A stretch of DNA of 64,000 nt from Microglena sp. YARC (GCA_022414725.1 CM039464.1:24623529-24687528); one strand, 5' to 3'. Positions 12,504 through 23,162 are shown, numbered from the stretch's first letter. A program made the numbers and translations. The notes: generated from the sequence alone by a model not told the origin.

Positions 12504-12913
12504 TGTCAGCTGTACTACTAGTAGTACAGCTGACAATAATGCATGTCCCAGGAGGAGAACAGATTACCCAGAGGTTCCACAAATCCACAGCCAAGCTCTC
12601 GGCTATGGTCTTACGATTGGGGGCAACTTAGTACTGATCAGACCCGCACCCCGCCTGTGTACCGCGACCTTCTGGGGAGGATCGAACCCCCCCGTTTTCC
12701 TCCCGAGTCAGGCATTATTGTCAGCTGTACTACTAGGACACGAGTGCCTTATTGGCATCTGATTCAGATGCCAATAAGGCACTCGTGTCCTAGTAGTACA
12801 GCTGACAATAATGCCTGACTCGGGAGGAGAACAGATTACCCAGAGGTTCCACAAATCCACAGCCAAGCTCTCGGCTATGGCCTTATTGGCATTATTAGTA
12901 GTATACGCTGACA
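12504..12913. mobile_element. 410-bp TG...CA fold-back insertion in LINE copy 2
   Basis: Begins TGTCAGCTGTACTACTAG and ends with the near-inverse GTATACGCTGACA. It is flanked by the 5-bp direct repeat GATGG (12499-12503, 12914-12918). The TG/CA ends and 5-bp duplication suit an LTR-type integrase product; the terminal inverted repeat would also suit a MITE. Inside are a perfect 32-bp palindrome (12504-12535), a 139-bp palindrome (12694-12832) and a direct repeat of about 65 bp (12545-12610, 12824-12885). It interrupts the LINE frame. Confidence 0.7.
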
Positions 12914-13458
12914 GATGGGAGGCAAGATAAGGGGCAAACAAGAGTATTCAGGGGGATGGAGGTGAGGGCAGTCCTCAGGGGTGTACCGTCTAGTGAGAGA
13001 AGACCGGAAGTGGGGGTATGAAGGTGCAGACCGGCATCACGCATTAGGGAAAGGAGGCAGAGGGAAAGAGGGTGGGAATAGTAGGTGAGGTTGTGGTGAG
13101 CAAGGGTGGGGGGAAGGGGACCGTGGGAAGTAAGGTCACGTTGAAGGGAGGAAGTGAGAAAGAGGCCTAGAGGTCGCTGAGGTCGCGGGAGAGAGTTGTG
13201 GTGGCGATACGGGCATAATCGAGGCGCAACGAAAGGAGGCCAATGCCGAAGTGGGTGGTTCGGGCAAGGATGGCAGCAGAAGGGAAGGAACGGGGGAGGC
13301 GAAGGCAAAGACGGGCAATACGGACGAGGAAGGTGTCCAGGGTGGTGATGTCCGTGTAGGGGAAAGGGGCAAGGGCGAGGCTATGAGTGATCTTGGGTTT
13401 AAGAACATGGTGGAGAATGCGGAGTGCGTGGCGAGGGGGGGGCATTGGAGGCTATGAG

Positions 13459-14163
13459 TTATTGTCCTTTAGTGGTGATGAGGTGTGTGAGGTGGCGGAA
13501 GTGGTGAGTGAAAGAAAGGGTCATGGTGATGTCGAGGCCAAGGTAACAATAAGGGTGATCAGGGGGTAGGTAGGGGATTGGAGTGGAATGCACGCAGAAA
13601 GAGCCAGTAAGTTGGGCACGAAAGATGCGAGATTGGGCGGCGAGAGTGATAGCAGAGTCGTGGGCATATGCGTTGAGGCGACGGCGGGAGTGTAGGATGC
13701 CGGTGACTGCACACTTCTTAGCGTTGAGGGAAAGTCCGCCCCAGGTACAATACGCCTGGAGTTTATGGAATTCATGATGCATGCATTCGAGGGAGGTGGA
13801 GGTGAGGGCAAGGTCGTCTGCATAGGTGAGGGCAGAAACGGTGGTAGGGTGGGGATGGGTGGCATGGGGAATGCAAGTGGGGGTGTAACCATGTCCGCCA
13901 ACAGAGAGCCAATGGAGGAGAGGGTCGAGGAAGATGTTAAAGAGGAGAGGGGATAATGTGTCACCCTGGATTGTGCCGCGAGTGATAAGGACAGGAGGGG
14001 TGGTGAGGCCAGTACGGCAGTGGAGGCAGATGAGTGTGGAGGCGTTGGTGTAAAGGTCACGGATAATAGAGAAGAAGTATGGCGGGTAGCCTAGGTCGGA
14101 AATGATGTGGAGGAGTTTGTTGTGGTGGATGGTGTTGAATGCATTGGAGAAGTCGATGTACAT
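13459..14163 (-). pseudogene. LINE reverse transcriptase, catalytic core
   Basis: Contains the RT blocks in order: YIDFSNAFNTI (motif A, first Asp), GTIQGDTLSPLLFNIFLDPL (motif B), ALTYADDLAL (motif C, YADD), LNAKKCAV and YLGLDI. The frame continues upstream through an in-frame TAA at 14335-14337 into RT motifs 0-2 (DRVPNDLL, RPIGLHNTL). Downstream of a TAA at 13459-13461 a shift at a run of eight C restores similarity. The catalytic Asp residues are present, but the gene as a whole is broken. Confidence 0.88.
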
Positions 14164-14334
14164 GATGTAAAGATCTCTGCGGGAGCATGCAGCGTCTTCT
14201 AAGGTAAGGAGGTACCGAAGGAGTTGGCAATGTGTGCCTTGTCGAGGACGAAAACCCTCTTGGGAGTTGGAGAGAAGGTGGTGTGTCTCAGTGAAAGAAG
14301 AGGCGACAGTAGTGACAAAGCGGGTCCAAAGTTT

Positions 14335-15069
14335 TTAGAGAGTATTGTGGAGGCCTATGGGGCGTTTATTGGAGAGGAGTGTGGGAGAACCACGTTTGTG
14401 GAGGAGGATGGCATTCGAGATTCTCCAAAGAGGTGGTGTATGGCCCGTAAGCCAGAAAAGAATGAAGAGTTGATGGAGAGAGTCACGGAAGGAGGAGGGC
14501 ATGATCTTGAGGAGATCATTGGGAACCCTATCAGGGCAGGGGCTTTTGTTATTGGGAAGGGAGGTCAATAAAGAAGAGAAGGTGGCCCGACAAGAGAGGA
14601 GGGGAAGCATGGAGGTGGGAGCGGGAGGATGAGACGGGTGGGATGAGAGGTGGGAGAATGGGTCGTCTGCGTCACGGAGGGTCCAAGGGTAAGGAGATGG
14701 GGTGGAAGTGGGAGGGTCAAGGGAGATCCAAGCATTGGTGAAGTACCGATGGGTGTAAGGAAAGAGGGCAGCAGGATCTGTGGGGAGGGTGGAAGAAGCA
14801 AGAGTGAGAATGCGGCGAGTATGCAGTAGAGTGTTGAGTTTGCGTTTGGTGCATCTGGACAGAAAAATGCGTGGGCTGACTTGGAAGAGACGGTGAGGGT
14901 GGGTGGGACAATGGTGGTGTAGAGGGTGAGAGCGTTGAGGAGGAGGGCTTCGTGTTGGGCGGTGAGAGAAGGAAGGTCGAGGTGATGGGCAGAGCGAGAG
15001 GGAGGCCTGGGTCAAAAGGGCATAAGAGGAAGGGGGGGGGGGGGGGGGGGATTGTCGGGTTGGGGACAA
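14335..15069 (-). pseudogene. LINE ORF2 region between endonuclease and RT core
   Basis: Low-complexity Ser/Pro/Leu-rich N-terminal part, then NNKSPCPDRVPNDLL and NAILLHKRGSP ... RPIGLHNTL, matching the first RT blocks of non-LTR elements. It ends at TAA 14335-14337, after which the same frame reads on without interruption into the YIDFSNAF core. Confidence 0.75.
15032..15050. repeat. Poly-G tract (19)
   Basis: An uninterrupted G run inside LINE copy 2. The same position in copy 1 (about 10662-10671) has only ten, so it has expanded or contracted since the two copies separated. Confidence 0.95.
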
Positions 15070-15196
15070 AAGAGGGACGTTAGGAGGGGGTTAGTGACGG
15101 TGGAGAGAGAGTGAAGGAGGGTGTCGCAGGCAGAAGAAAGCTCAAGGCTAATGGCGGTGCGAGTGGTGGTGAGTGCTGAAGGAGGGATGGGTTTTT

Positions 15197-15796
15197 TTAG
15201 TATGGGGTTGGGAGGTGGAAAGGGGGCGTGCGATTTTGAGGGGGGTGAGGGCGGATGGGGCAAGGGGAGCAGGCAGGCCGGGGGGGAGCAAAGGAGGGGG
15301 AGGTGATCGGAGCCAGTGTGGTCGTGGGCGAGGATGGTGTACAGGGATGAAAGGTGAGTGTCAGTGTGGGAAAGAAGGGCGCGGGAGATGAGGATGTCGT
15401 CGATGGTGGAAAGAGAGTTGGTACAGCAGCATGGGGGAAGTGAGTGTGGGTATTGGTGGTGGAGGAGTGGAGAGGAATGAGGGAGGAGGGATGGTCGGGG
15501 AGTAGGAGGGAGGCGAGGGGGCAGGAGGAAAAGGATAGATTGTGGTTGAAGTCTCCACCGATAATAAAGTAGTTATGGGAAGGGCAGAAGGTGTCAAAAA
15601 GAGAGGTGAGGAAAGTGAGGAGTGAGGAGGATAGAAGCGGATCATGGGGCCTGTAAATGGAAATGAGATGGAGGGTGTGGTGGGGGGGTAAAGGGGTGGT
15701 TATGTGAATGATGGAAGGGGAGAGGGAGGGTGGGTTAGGTTGATGGGTAAGAGAGGTTGGTGGGTAGGAGAGGTTGGTGTGGGAAACGAGGTTCAA
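15197..15796 (-). pseudogene. LINE apurinic endonuclease domain (N-terminal part)
   Basis: Encodes HLISIYRPHDP and YFIIGGDFNHNL, the central blocks of the endonuclease/exonuclease/phosphatase fold of LINE endonucleases, which nicks the target for reverse transcription. The later STIDDIL and SDHL blocks lie in another frame, so indels have occurred. A nearly identical sequence is present in copy 1. Confidence 0.8.
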
Positions 15797-16180
15797 ATGC
15801 TAAGCATGGTACGCAATTAAGGAGGGGAGGAGGGAAGGAGGCAAGGAGTCAAGGAGGCAAGGAGGGAGTCAAGGGGTTAACCAGCAGGGGCTAACGACGA
15901 CTGTGATTCAGTGTTTCAGTGTCCTCTTGTCTGATACAATGCGACCTTTCGATCGCCTTTGTATTTGCCTTAGCAACTGACTAAAACCGACTGACTAAGT
16001 CGCAGTCTCGTAGCAACACTCACGATCTGATCACCTCGAAACCCCCGACTACCTGTAGCGTTTTTTACTTACCTCGTTTCTTTGGTCGTCTGATGCTTTA
16101 CTGTCAATGTGCACTTGGGGATGTCTGCTTGAACCTGCGCGCAATCAGGTGGGGGAGAGGGTTTCTCGTTAGGATAGGTA

Positions 16181-17100
16181 TCGGGAAAGTGAGGTGCGGA
16201 ATGGCAGATTGCTCGTCATGATCAAAAATAGTTGGCGCGACAAGGAAGCAGGTCGCCAGTCCCATGGCATATTGTGCGAGACAAAGCGAGGCAACGAATT
16301 AGATGCGGGCAAAACTGCGTTGGAATGGACGTGACCTCTAAGTGGACTGGGCACTGAATATCCGAGTTCGTCGAGAACTGCTGCGGCCTGCACGAGCAGA
16401 GCTCCAAACTCATGACAAGCTGAACTTCATCTTCGCCTCCGCTACTTACATTGATGTATCGGCTAGCTGACCTTTCAGCTAGCTTTTCACCGTTCGTGCT
16501 GAGTTGGACCAAGGACCCGAAGTTACAGAATTTCCCAGACCCACGCTGCAAAGCAGAACAGGCGGGAACAAGCGAGTATCTTTTGCTGTAACCTCGTACT
16601 AGGCGCGACAAAAAAACTGAGCCAGGAGCTCGTAAAGTCCAACTGCCGAAAATATCTACGAGCGCAGCTGTCATGCCTCCGCCAAAAGCGACAGCTCGAA
16701 TTTGGATTTGAATTTGGACGTGGACCATGGAACAACTATCGCTGCTAAGGTCATGCGGGTCTGGCAACAGACCCACCAGTGCTTTGCGCTCGTCTCCCCT
16801 CCAAAATGAGCCAGCGGTGACCGTCCCAGGTTCATGCGCAGGTGGAATAAAATGAAATGGTTTCAGATGTTTTCTCAGTTGTGTCAAAGTTATTTGCGGC
16901 TTCGCGCATGCATGCTCATGCATGTTCATGTCGACAGATTCGTGATGAAGTACCGCACAAAATATTTGTGTTACCTTTGGCTGAGCGCCACCAAATAGTG
17001 GTCTAGACATGCCACAAATAATCCGAAATCGGGCAAAGTGACTATTTTTTACTTTTTTCAAGCAAAATTTGTCAGCTCGACTTCAGAACACCCTTAGACA
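16181..17100. other. Unassigned; one 279-codon minus-strand open frame
   Basis: A minus-strand open frame at 16222-17061 has no recognised domain, low-complexity or repeat partner. Its residue composition (many Ser, Cys, His) gives no sign of selection. I do not call it a gene. Confidence 0.3.
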
Positions 17101-18089
17101 AGGTGCAAAACCTGCTTGAAATAAACAAACCTTCCCGTCCTGGGTTTCTGATAGGAATTGGCACATATTGTATAATTTGACTCAAAATGTGCCCCAAATC
17201 GCACATATCTTATTCTTTGGGAGACTCATACAAGTTGGAACCTCAATCCAAGTTGCAGATCACTAGTTTGCACCCTCCCAGCAATCCAGCATATTCTACC
17301 CAGGTGGATTTGGTGTAGAAGTTGACATGCTCAAGCACCATGCCAGCCATTTCCAGCCCTTACAGGCTGGCATACCGACCTGCAGCAATCAGAACGAGAG
17401 GCAGAATCACGCAGTTTCTGACAATTCAACTTCAGGCAATATGATGGATGGCACAATTTGATGGCGATTGATCGATTCCCTGGCTCGATCTGTGCTCTGT
17501 TGAGCTCGCGGCAGTCACTTACGTACGATCGTGTACCCTCGGAACTTCCGGGTAGCTTTCGCCGCAGACCACGGCAGGATGCGAAAATACTATGTTAACT
17601 CCGGAAATTGCTTTGCGTTTGCTTTTGATTCTCAAGGAGACATCGGAAAAGAAGGAACCAGCTTACCCCCCCCCCCCCCCCCCCCCCCCCCCCGGGTTTA
17701 CCCAAGCCCTGGTTCCGAGACCTTAGCGTTTCGCGGGATGACATCATCACTGTTACGTGATGAAGTACAAGTGAAGGGATTTCGCCTGATTCGGCCGTCA
17801 GCACATCGTCAGCAGCAAACAACCTATTTTGTGGCCCTCAGTTTTACAGGGTGATCGAAATCTTGAGCCGCATGCGAAACTCTTGTGAGCGCGAGATTGA
17901 AGGGGAATTGCTCATGGAGGCCAGCTTGTGACGCCTTGGTGAGTCGGCAATATTGACACCATTCTTCCAGGTAGGCTCATTCTTATCCGAGTCAGACCTG
18001 GATAAGTGAGTGGATAAGAGTGACACGCTGAAGAAGTTGAAATTGGACAGTTGCGATACTTGCCGTGCGTACACGCTGTCGAGACTTTA
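17101..18089. other. No gene seen; contains a poly-C tract
   Basis: The only notable feature is the C28 run at 17666-17693. Short open frames crossing it are artefacts of the homopolymer. Confidence 0.4.
17666..17693. repeat. Poly-C tract (28)
   Basis: Uninterrupted run of 28 C. One of about ten comparable C or G runs in the window. Confidence 0.95.
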
Positions 18090-18295
18090 ACCTCGCGCTC
18101 GCGTCGAACGCCACGTCGACACGTGGAGACCTGACCCCCCTGCCGGTGGGAAACCCTGAACCAGGGATAGCGGCGGGCGCGGGCGTTGCGCCCCACTCAG
18201 TGGAATCGTCCAAAGCTTTCATAGCTCCCCGCCTTTCTCGCACCTTTGTCTACACCTTATTGCGTTTTCCCCGCCCTCTGTATCAAAAACACGTC

Positions 18296-21200
18296 ATGTC
18301 TTTCGCTTCCGTCCCATTTCGCGTTCTTGAGTCCTCTGATGCCTGGAGGAAGGCTTTCGTACATGTCGCCCTCTTTGTCCTGTGGATTCTGGAGCAGGTT
18401 GGCAACTCCTGGATTATGGAACAGGTTGTTCACTGGCTTGAAGCCACTGAGACCTGGATCCGGATCGCCTGGAATGGCAAAGCTTCAACAGAGCATTCGT
18501 CTCAGGTGCGTGCGAGCATGTATCCAAAGCACGATGGTCGACGGCCTTGCTCACCATGATCGGTACCTCAGCAAAATCATCAGCGGGGCAATCCACTCAT
18601 TTAAAACGGATAGCAAGCCAAGCGTTAGGTTGCTGCGTCCCTGCGTCCTTGAGGGGTGGGGGTGGGGGCATGTGCTGCTTTCCTTTGGCATTCCATATGG
18701 CAAGGTCAGTTCTTTCACCAGCGCATGCTCATACTGCTTCATGCGCGTCTCCTATAGAACCAACGCATGCCAGCCCTGCTCACACCTTTACCACGCAGCG
18801 CATCTACGACTTCGCAGCATGCCAGGCAGAGGACGCCATCTTCGAGAAAGAATCCGACGCCTTTTGGCAATACTGCAAAGCCTACGCTCAACACTACCAC
18901 ACTAACAGGTCAGTGTTGGTGCATGTAATATTTAGGTTTACGGCAACATGGGATTAACATCGTACTGAGCACCTATCTTGCTCGTATTACTAAGGCCTGG
19001 TTGTGCTGTATGCAGACTAAGGGTACCTCTCATCTGCAGGCAATGGTCTTTTAAGATAGTGCCCTATGTGTCCTTGTTTTGAAGCTGAAGCCAGTGTCCT
19101 TTTTTCAGAAATCTTGAGGCCATTTTGATAGCCACAAGTGGCGACCCAAGGCTCATTCTGGGACGGTGCGGTAGCACCGTCTGTAGAGCGAGAAGCGCTC
19201 AGCACAAAGCGCCCCTGCTAGGGGGGGTCTGGGATTTGTTTTTAGAAATATACATTGTGCACATGGAAATCATGTGTAACTCTGGTTTGTAACGACTTTT
19301 CCAAGCCTCTATTGTATAGAAAAGTAACCACTGGTACTGCAACCTAGCCCCAACATTCCGGCAAACCTAAAACATACTCACTATTCAGTTATACACGTAC
19401 AATATACGTTCCTTGCGCATCATAATAAAAGGTTATGCTTGATCATATCACATCATAATGCAAAATGTGATACTATCAACTGTGGTGTCAGCATTGGGGG
19501 GAGGGGGGGTCTTCAAGAAAGCATGCATTTTATTTTACCAACGTCTGTTTGTCCAAGCATCTACACATACACACGCACGCAAGACACACATGCACAAGTG
19601 GGTGGGAGGTGTGGGAGGAGCCAAGGGGGTAGGCGGGTGTTGGAGACACCGAGTGGGAGGGCGTTTCTCGAGGATGCGTCAACATAGAAGGTGGAGCGGC
19701 CAAGGGAGCCAGCACATATGGCGTCATAGAGTTGAAGGACAGCGGCGTTGTGTCGGGCGATGTAGAGGGTAGCGAACGTTGGGTGGGAGCATGAGGCAAG
19801 AAGGTGGGCCGAGGTGTCATGGGAGTGGCAGAAATGGCAAGATCCATCGAGGATGGGGGGGTTGCATAGTTACCTAGTCAGAACTGTGAAAGTGACCCCA
19901 TGAATCATGCATGGACCCAACTTGCTCTTGTACCCCTGTCGCCAAATTGCGCCCCGACATCCTCTTCCTTTCCGGTCTCTCCCCTTTTGACGCCCCCTCC
20001 CACGACGCCACCCTCACCCAGTCAGAACTTTCCACCCTCCAAGCCGCCTATCCCCTGTCTATCACTGTGAACTCACATACACTTGGGACGCCCGCTATCA
20101 TACCACCCTTGCCATTAAACGCGCTCAGCACTCCACCCTCCGTTCGGCTCTTCTCGCTGCTGGTTGGCGGGTCATCTCCCCAGACCCTATCATCCTCGGC
20201 TCCTTCGGTACCCTCTTCGCCTCCCTTATTCCCATTTTTTCTTCTCTCGGTATCCATCCTACTGACACCATCCGCCTCCTCAACTCCCTCCACCTGCATG
20301 CCGTCCGATTCGCACATACCATTGTGTGTACCCGCCGGCGCATGGAATCTGCTACACACTCGTCCCACACTCCTTCCGCAACCGGCTATCATGGGGGGTA
20401 CCGCCCCCCCTAGCCACACCCCCGGTTTGATGGTGTTGTCCGAGGACCCCCTTTGGACAGCTTCCTTAATCACGCCGAATTGGCATACTGCTTTTTATAT
20501 TTTTTAACTTCCACCGGGGGTGGGCCTGAGCTAGCTACCTGGGCTAGGCCTGTGCGACCCAGGTGCGACCCAGGGCACAAATCACTCATTCGCGGTCGCA
20601 CTTCGTGGCAACCAAGGGCCCATTTTGCCCTAAACTCTCACACCTGAGGGTCGCACGGTGGTCCCACCTTGGTCGCAGAATTGGCGACCAGTCGCCCAAC
20701 AACCAAAATCTGGCTGAAGCATCATGCAAATGCCAATGTACTTGCATATGCAAGCAGAAGTGTAGAACCAATCAAGGACTCCCGGCAACCGCTATAGAAG
20801 TTCTTGAATAGAAGGCTATAGAATACACACAAAATTTTCCTGTGTGTGGCGTCGAGATAAGCTCACGGAAGAGTAGCTCAATGGTGGTGTAAGCTACTAA
20901 ATGAGGTGTCGACCAGGTGGTAGGAGGTTTAGGGGGGCTAGTCTGATGCACGGGTCCTACCACATCCCCAAGGTGCTGCCCAAACAGAGGGAAGAAGCCT
21001 AAGACAGTGAACCGTGTACCCTGCAGTGCCTCAGGCAACCATCCCTCCTTTCCATGATAATCGTGGAAGGGGCGCTCTGGTGCCTGAGCAGAACACCCCT
21101 TAAATATACATTTAAATGACAAAATAGTAGGGTGCCCTGGAGGGTCCGCCCAGGGGGTGGTGTAATGTGAGTCAAGTAGGAGTGATAGCCTCCTTGGCAA

Positions 21201-21853
21201 AGGCTGTGCAAACCTTGTTTGACGTCTGTGACGCATTGTGGTAACATTGGAATTTTAATTTGTATCGTTGTGTATGAATGCTATCATAATAATACGATTG
21301 TACGACTACTGAACTTGGGCGACTACTGAACTTGCTTTGCCACTTTTAAAATCCGCAACCATACGCAAATAAGTGCCATCCGAGGTAGGGCGACCCCCCT
21401 CCCGTTCATGGAATGCGACTCATCCGTATCCATCCCCTGGACACGGGCCCTTACATGTGAGGAAGGTCAGTTCAACCAGCTAATTTGGCCGGCTTTTTGG
21501 CAAAAAAAACGGCAAAAACGGCGCGTACTCATCGCACAGGCCTTAGCCCCCGTCTTAGCCCCAACCACCGGGCCGATCAACAATAGGAAGACAGGTAAAG
21601 GTAACATCTAGCCTCACATTGCTCTGCATGACCAGTGACTTGTTCATATTGTGCCAACATCCACAATCTCCTAACTACACTGCATTGTCTCAGGTCGGCC
21701 AATCTTGATGAGAGGCAGGCACGAGAAGAAGCAAAGCTGGCAGCAGGACCAAACCCATGGGTGGCCAAAAATGGCATGGATGACCATGATGGGTGGATTG
21801 AGGGGGGCTATGTTCCCAACATGGGATATCCATTGCCAAGTTGGCTCCGTTAG
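18296..21853 (+). CDS. Three-exon gene of unknown function, copy A
   Basis: Exons 18296-18505, 18799-18908 and 21694-21853, joined at AG|GTGCGT...CGCAG|C (phase 0) and ACAG|GTCAGT...CTCAG|GT (phase 2). The exon boundaries and frame are the same in copies B and C. Exon 1 starts MSFASVPFRVLESSDAW and has a hydrophobic stretch (VHVALFVLWILEQV) that could be a membrane anchor. Exon 2 gives DFAACQAEDAIFEKESDA. Exon 3 gives SANLDERQAREEAKLAAGPN and ends MGYPLPSWLR before TAG. The product is about 158 residues; no family recognised. Intron 2 is 2785 nt because it holds a 1.62-kb insertion and a retroposon. The frame stays open beyond the TAG and a TAA if these are read through. Confidence 0.7.
19590..19860 (-). 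pseudogene. LINE fragment, C-terminal CCHC region (inverted part)
   Basis: The minus strand reads LDGSCHFCHSHDTSAHLLAS then C (a C-x2-C-x7-H-x4-C knuckle), followed by ICAGSLGRSTFYVDASS and LGVSNTRLPPWLLP, with no stop. In LINE copy 2 the equivalent GSLGNSTFF...FPPGF block directly precedes CTPVAKLRPDI. Here that next block lies on the opposite strand at 19911. Confidence 0.7.
19911..20507 (+). pseudogene. LINE fragment, C-terminal nuclease-like domain and 3' end
   Basis: Plus strand reads CTPVAKLRPDILFLSGLSPF; after a frame shift it reads YTWDARYHTTLAIKRAQHST...AAGWRVISPDPIILGSFG and HAVRFAHTIVC, then a 3' UTR-like end. CTPVAKLRPDI is identical to LINE copy 2. Together with the minus-strand fragment at 19590-19860 it makes a 5'-inverted LINE end. 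Confidence 0.7.
20820..21120. other. Intron 2 sequence conserved in the three copies
   Basis: The block around TTTCCATGATAATCGTGGAA is shared with 41440-41745 and 46890-47195. It gives an open minus-strand frame in all three copies (PFHDYHGKEGWLPEALQ). Substitutions between the copies change residues freely and it lies inside an intron of the plus-strand gene, so I do not call it coding. Confidence 0.4.
21122..21580 (-). repeat. TTGGTCGGCC-family repeat, minus strand
   Basis: Reading the minus strand, it starts TTGATCGGCCC at 21580, has the GGGGCTAAG..TGCGATGA block and CAAATTAGCTGGTT, and ends ATTACACCACCCCC...CCTACTATTTT at 21122. Copies B and C have uninterrupted ACAAAACAAC(A/C)GGAAG at this site, so it inserted after the triplication or was lost from both. 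Confidence 0.75.
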
Positions 21854-22239
21854 CCCGCCACTGGGTAAAGCCCAATGTTTTCAACTGCATTGGAATACTC
21901 GTCATGTCAGCTTTCAGATGCACTAGCTAGATTCAGGGTTGGCCCAAGGATGGGGAAAGGGAGCTGCCTAGAAGCTGCTGCCCATAGCCCAAAACAGAAA
22001 CAGTGGCCGTGGGTCGTACGTACTTTGCAGAATTACCGTTATCCATAAATACACTTCATGGCTATGGATTACCGTTGTCCATGGATACACTGCCAAATTC
22101 AACACTCCCCTCTTGCGTTGGCTACTTCACTGATGGGTACTCATCCAATGATGGCACGTCATCAGATGGAGAAGAAGTGATGTGCCTCAGGTGTCAGCTC
22201 CACTGCATGCCTCCCAATGTCAAGAATGATGCACCTGAT

Positions 22240-23040
22240 CAGCCCTACACAGCCATGGCAGTGCCCCACTACCCTTACATATCTATGGGAGTGTACCAAC
22301 CATACCCACACAGCCATGGCAGTGCCCCACTACCCTTACATATCCATGGGAGTGTACCAACCACACCCACACAGCCATGGAAGGACCCTGCCAGCCCGAC
22401 ACAGCCATGGAAGTGCCCCACTACCCTTACATATCCATGGGAGTTCACCACTCCCACCCACAGCCAGGGAAGGACCCTGCCAGCCCGATACAGCCATAGC
22501 AGTGCCCCACTACCCTTACATATCCATGGGAGTGTACCAACCATACCCACACAGCCATGGCAGTGCCCCACTACCCTTACATATCCATGGGAGTGTACCA
22601 ACCACACCCACACAGCCATGGAAGGACCCTGCCAGCCCGACACAGCCATGGAAGTGCCCCACTACCCTTACATATCCATGGGAGTTCACCACTCCCACCC
22701 ACAGCCAGGGAAGGACCCTGCCAGCCCAATACAGCCATGGCAGTGCCCCACTACCCTTACATATCCATGGGAGTGTACCAACCACACCCACACAGCCAGG
22801 GAAGGACCCTGCCAGCCCGATACAGCCATAGCAGTGCCCCACTACCCTTACATATCCATGGGAGTGCACCAACCACACCCACACAGCCATGGAAGGACCC
22901 TGCCAGCCCGATACACCCTTAGCAGTGCCCCACTACCCTTACATATCCATGGGAGTTCACCACTCCCACCCACACAGCCATGGAAGGACCCTGCCAGCCC
23001 GATACAGCCATAGCAGTGCACCACCCCCACCCACAGCCAT
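22240..23040 (+). repeat. Pro/Tyr-encoding minisatellite, copy A (long)
   Basis: Alternating units built on CCATGGCAGTGCCCCACTAC and TACATATCCATGGGAGTG, with higher-order repeats of about 230 bp. The equivalents in copies B (42598-42780) and C (47850-48030) have only two to three units, so copy A has expanded. One frame gives AMAVPHYPYISMGV and is open for 336 codons from 22003, but indels change frame within the array and coding is uncertain. Confidence 0.9.
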
Positions 23041-23162
23041 CTACACTGCTCCACTAGAGTGCCTATGTACCTCTTGGTGGACTCGCAGTCAGCTTTGCAT
23101 ACATGTTATGTTGTAAGCCTATTCACTGAAGGTTGTTGGGTGGTGGAAATATACACATACAT

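Larger units (their letters stand above)
11795..16180 (-). mobile_element. LINE copy 2, near full length, degenerate
   Basis: Minus-strand non-LTR retrotransposon. In order: 5' UTR (about 16180-15800); endonuclease with GGDFN and, near 15400 and 15320, STIDDIL and GSDHL; RT (about 15069-13200); C-terminal domain to about 11857. Frames are interrupted by homopolymer indels, by TAA at 14335 and 13459, and by a 410-bp insertion at 12504-12913. LINE RT mobilises its own RNA by target-primed reverse transcription. The C-terminal block carries RPDI, ELTYTWD and K-x-AQH motifs shared with the fragments at 1002-1583 and 19911-20507. Confidence 0.85.
19092..20712. mobile_element. 1.62-kb insertion with 8-bp target duplication (hAT-like)
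   Basis: Flanked by the direct repeat GCTGAAGC (19084-19091 and 20713-20720). Copies B (about 41278-41285) and C (about 46800-46807) have a single GCTGAAGC and no insert. The ends are CAGTGTCC and AAAATCTG, so only CAG...CTG is inverted. The right end (20550-20700) is dense in GTCGCA/TGCGAC motifs in both orientations, as expected of subterminal transposase-binding repeats. An 8-bp duplication fits hAT elements. No transposase; the interior holds two LINE fragments in opposite orientation. Confidence 0.75.

Noticed and set aside
16222..17061. 279-codon minus-strand frame
   Set aside because: No domain, no paralogue in the window, no coding signature; left unassigned.
17531..17854. 107-codon frame across a poly-C run
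   Set aside because: Depends on the exact length of a C28 homopolymer.
20772..21236. Minus-strand frame PFHDYHGKEGWLPEALQ conserved in the three copies
   Set aside because: Lies in an intron, residues vary freely between copies and no start or domain is shared; conservation is explained by recent duplication.
22003..23013. 336-codon frame through the Pro/Tyr array
   Set aside because: Copies B and C do not keep its length; several frames are open through the repeats. Kept only as an array feature.
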